Source of the DNA: Colocasia esculenta
Taxonomy: Eukaryota; Streptophyta; Magnoliopsida; Alismatales; Araceae
DNA length: 64,000 bases
Reading direction: 5' to 3'
Assembly: GCA_014218235.1 (NCBI GenBank)
Contig: CM024753.1
Span: 183,992,348-184,056,347, forward strand
Positions 61,568 to 64,000 of the stretch are shown one piece after another (position 1 is the stretch's first letter; the number at the start of each line of letters is the position of its first letter). The notes beneath the pieces are model-generated. The model saw only the letters and a list, made by a program, of their open reading frames with translations, was not told where the DNA came from and searched no databases. The translations under genes were made by a program, and so were the position numbers.

Positions 61568-64000
61568 TGTAACGCCCCGACGAGGAATATCGAAGCGAAA
61601 TTACAGTTAAATAATAGTATAGAGCGATAAATAAACATCAAACCATTGCACAGATTGGAATAATATCAAACGATCCAACTTTCATTAATAACTCCACTAA
61701 CCATATATTACAATCACTAATTCAGAGCCATAAATAGGGCCCAGAATACTTTATTTAAAATAAAACAATTTACAACTAACTATCCATCTAACTAACATCT
61801 AAAAAACTACTAAAAAGTATTGGTTGTCGAAAAGTAGGGTCACTTCTGATCCTACTTATTCCCTTCCTCGTTCGTGTGGTAGTCTCCATCAGACTCGTCT
61901 GAAACACATAAAACAAATAGCGCAGGATGAGCGATAAATACCCAGTAGGACTTAATATCTCGTATAAACAGGTATGTTTTAAGTGATTAATATCTTGTCA
62001 AGTAGGACAACTATAGAGAACGATCAAGTATAGTTGAGAGAGCAATGTCACATCAAGAGAACAATAGTACTTTCACATGAAGATAGCAAAACTAGCATGA
62101 TAATGGATTGGCCATATAACAAAATAGTATGTAACGTTGAACAAAAGTGCACTAGTAGAGATAGCACGTTTTGGTCAAGCTTCTTGTCAACCGAGAGAAC
62201 ATAGTATAGTGATTGATTAGATTGTCATAGATTAAATCTTGATAGTATGGCACTAGGTTATTATGTCATATATCCTGATCATTAAACCCCCGCGGGTTAT
62301 AGCCTTTCGGGCGCACCTCCCAAGACCAGATCGGGCCCTTTATAATGTTGCCTGGTATGATTATGTTTATTATCTTAGACAATCAAATGTATGGCCAAAT
62401 AGAGTACCAAGAATAGATGAGAGTAATTGACGAATAGATGAGAGTATAGAGAGAATGTGAATAGATGAGAGTGTAGAGCTAGTAGATGAGCTCAGGGCCA
62501 TGTTCGTAAAACAACGATAAACAGACGATAATAACAGTTGTACAACACACGCGGTCGTGTGCCGACAATCCGGTAGAAGTCACAACTGCCCAATAGCCGT
62601 GCTATGAACACAGGCCAGAGGTCCAACGTGATCTCAAGGTAAGAGAGAATCATCTAAGGCCATTGGATCATGCTGATCCCTAGGGAGAAAATAGGTATTG
62701 ATGGTACAACCCGCTCGTCGGCATTGGATGTCTGCCAAAGTCAAGGAGTCTTACGGAGGCCTTGACAAGGAGTTCCTAGTCCAGTTAAAAGTATTCCCAA
62801 CGGAGACGTCATCCAAGCTAAGATAGAAGTGTGTAAAGAAACGATTGTTCGTCATGGCTTGAGTGCTCGAAGGTAGAGCAACGCGATAGCGACATTCAAA
62901 ACGAGCGAATAAAACGAAGACAAGTTCACTTAAAATAATATAAAATTTATATGAATAATTACACTTAATTACCAGATAAATTATTGAGTAAATTTTGGTA
63001 GGTTCCATGACAAGGATTCATGTTTAGTGTGTGCATGTATAAGATAATCAAGATAGCAAGAGATAATTGTGCACATAGCTTTTAATTAATGGGAATCATG
63101 TGAATATTACCCATTATTATTAAACATGTCATTATTGTTCATAATAGTACAATTTAGAAGTTAAACAATGGTCAAAGTACATGATTAACATGATTTGCAT
63201 GAAGAATCAAGGTTCTGGTTTACATAGTGAGAACGCGTCGGGGGTACCTATCGCATTTCAAATTGCGACGGGAAGGTCGGTCGCATTCATTAGAATAGAA
63301 ACATGTCAATCGACAGATGCACTAAACGCGACGAGGTGAACGGTCGTGATTAGGTCAATCGGTCCATGAGTGCGACATCGGGGTTTGTCGCGTTCTGGAC
63401 AATCAGTACAGGCATGAAGAATGTGACGTGTTGGGCCGTCGCGTTCATGTCGCGACGGGACACTCTGTCGCGACCCTCTGAGAATCGCGACGGGTCGGGC
63501 CGTCGCGTTCTCAGAGGGTCTGGCCGAACCCCAAAGGTGAACTGGTCCACTTTTGGTCTTCGGTCCAGTCCTCCATGGACTTGACACAAGGCCATTCAAA
63601 AATGCATATAAATTTGTATACATGTCGAAAAATCATGAAATCAATTTTAAATGAAATTAGAGATGCAGAGGTATCTACAGTAACAATTAATTAGATAATA
63701 GACATGGGATGGACATGCTATGAATAGGTTACTTCTCGGTGACCTAAAATCATACACAATGATGGAATTCGATTTAATTCGAAGAGGGTACTTGATAGAA
63801 ATTGGGGAAAATAGCGTCATTAGATTCCCAACATCATACAGTATTTATGATAAAAGTTTCAGGGCACAAAATCAAGTGGAAACATGGATTTAAGGTGAAC
63901 ATGTTGGTTCAAGCACATGTTCTTAACAGGAATTGGAGCATGAAATACTCCTAAATGGCATGATAAAAATTGGGGAAAACATAAGGTTTTCGAAGATAGG
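61568..64000 (-). mobile_element. Del/Tekay-type LTR, truncated by the window end
   Basis: Left border TGTAACGCCCCGACG, closely similar to the LTR at 14,160 (TGTAACGGCCCCGACG), with the same inner order: AT-rich terminal part, a CCCAGTAGGACT block (about 61,941), a GCCGACAATCCGGTAGAAGTCACAAC-type block (about 62,560) and a GCGAC dyad array (63,225-63,520). No primer binding site precedes 61,568, so this is the element's 3' LTR or a solo LTR on the minus strand. The right end is not in the window. Confidence 0.65.
63225..63520. repeat. GCGAC-N10-GTCGC dyad array in the second Tekay LTR
   Basis: Six 20-nt dyads at 63,265-63,284, 63,328-63,347, 63,372-63,391, 63,423-63,442, 63,452-63,471 and 63,487-63,506, four with perfect half-sites and two with one mismatch. 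The inner ten bases vary while the length is fixed. Confidence 0.85.

Overview
The window is nuclear DNA of a flowering plant. It holds spliced genes with GT-AG introns, LTR retrotransposons of the Tat/Ogre, Del/Tekay and Sirevirus type, a CACTA transposon, hAT elements, MITEs and a Helitron end. The species cannot be named from sequence alone. Only one ordinary host gene is recognisable, a rhamnogalacturonan lyase at 46.6-52.6 kb on the minus strand. Almost everything to its left is nested transposable elements.

Layout. (1) 1-12 kb: a Tat/Ogre-type Ty3/gypsy element entered from the left window edge. Its pol (protease, G-patch, RT, RNase H, second RNase H, integrase) is on the plus strand and carries frameshifts. 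It is followed on the minus strand by two apparently intact spliced genes: a plant mobile domain protein with coiled-coil tail (eight exons) and a DUF7745-like protein (two exons). (2) 12-16.4 kb: Tat LTR/leader pieces, then a minus-strand Del/Tekay-type LTR with its primer binding site. (3) 16.4-46 kb: an older Ty3/gypsy element with a decayed plus-strand integrase and a broken antisense gene. It is split by a Tekay-like LTR (about 18.9-21.1 kb) and by a Sirevirus (22,888-43,926, 5-bp target duplication CCCAA). The Sirevirus gag is split by a 13.9-kb CACTA element (27,761-41,697, TSD TTT). The CACTA carries a tnp2 transposase, a Transposase_24-type gene, a 183-bp satellite, a possible B3-gene fragment and a piece of another LTR. 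(4) 46.6-53 kb: the rhamnogalacturonan lyase gene. (5) 53-60 kb: MITEs, fold-back sequences, a Helitron 3' end next to a clathrin-assembly (ANTH) gene fragment, and a 486-bp hAT element with a perfect 8-bp TSD. (6) 60-64 kb: a copia-like LTR cut by a second Tekay-type LTR that leaves the window.

The most unusual signal is not a gene. At least four LTR families carry, in the presumed U3, arrays of a family-specific CpG-centred dyad with helix-like spacing: CTGTCGACAG every 21-22 bp (Sirevirus), GCGAC-N10-GTCGC (20 nt, Tekay), GRCGNC-N10-GNCGNY (22 nt, repeated about every 33 bp), and AATCGG every 21 or about 30 bp. The 22-nt type occurs both in a Tekay-like LTR and around the two antisense genes of the Tat element: just upstream of a candidate TATA box in one, upstream and inside intron 1 of the other. 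This suggests a shared regulatory or silencing module.
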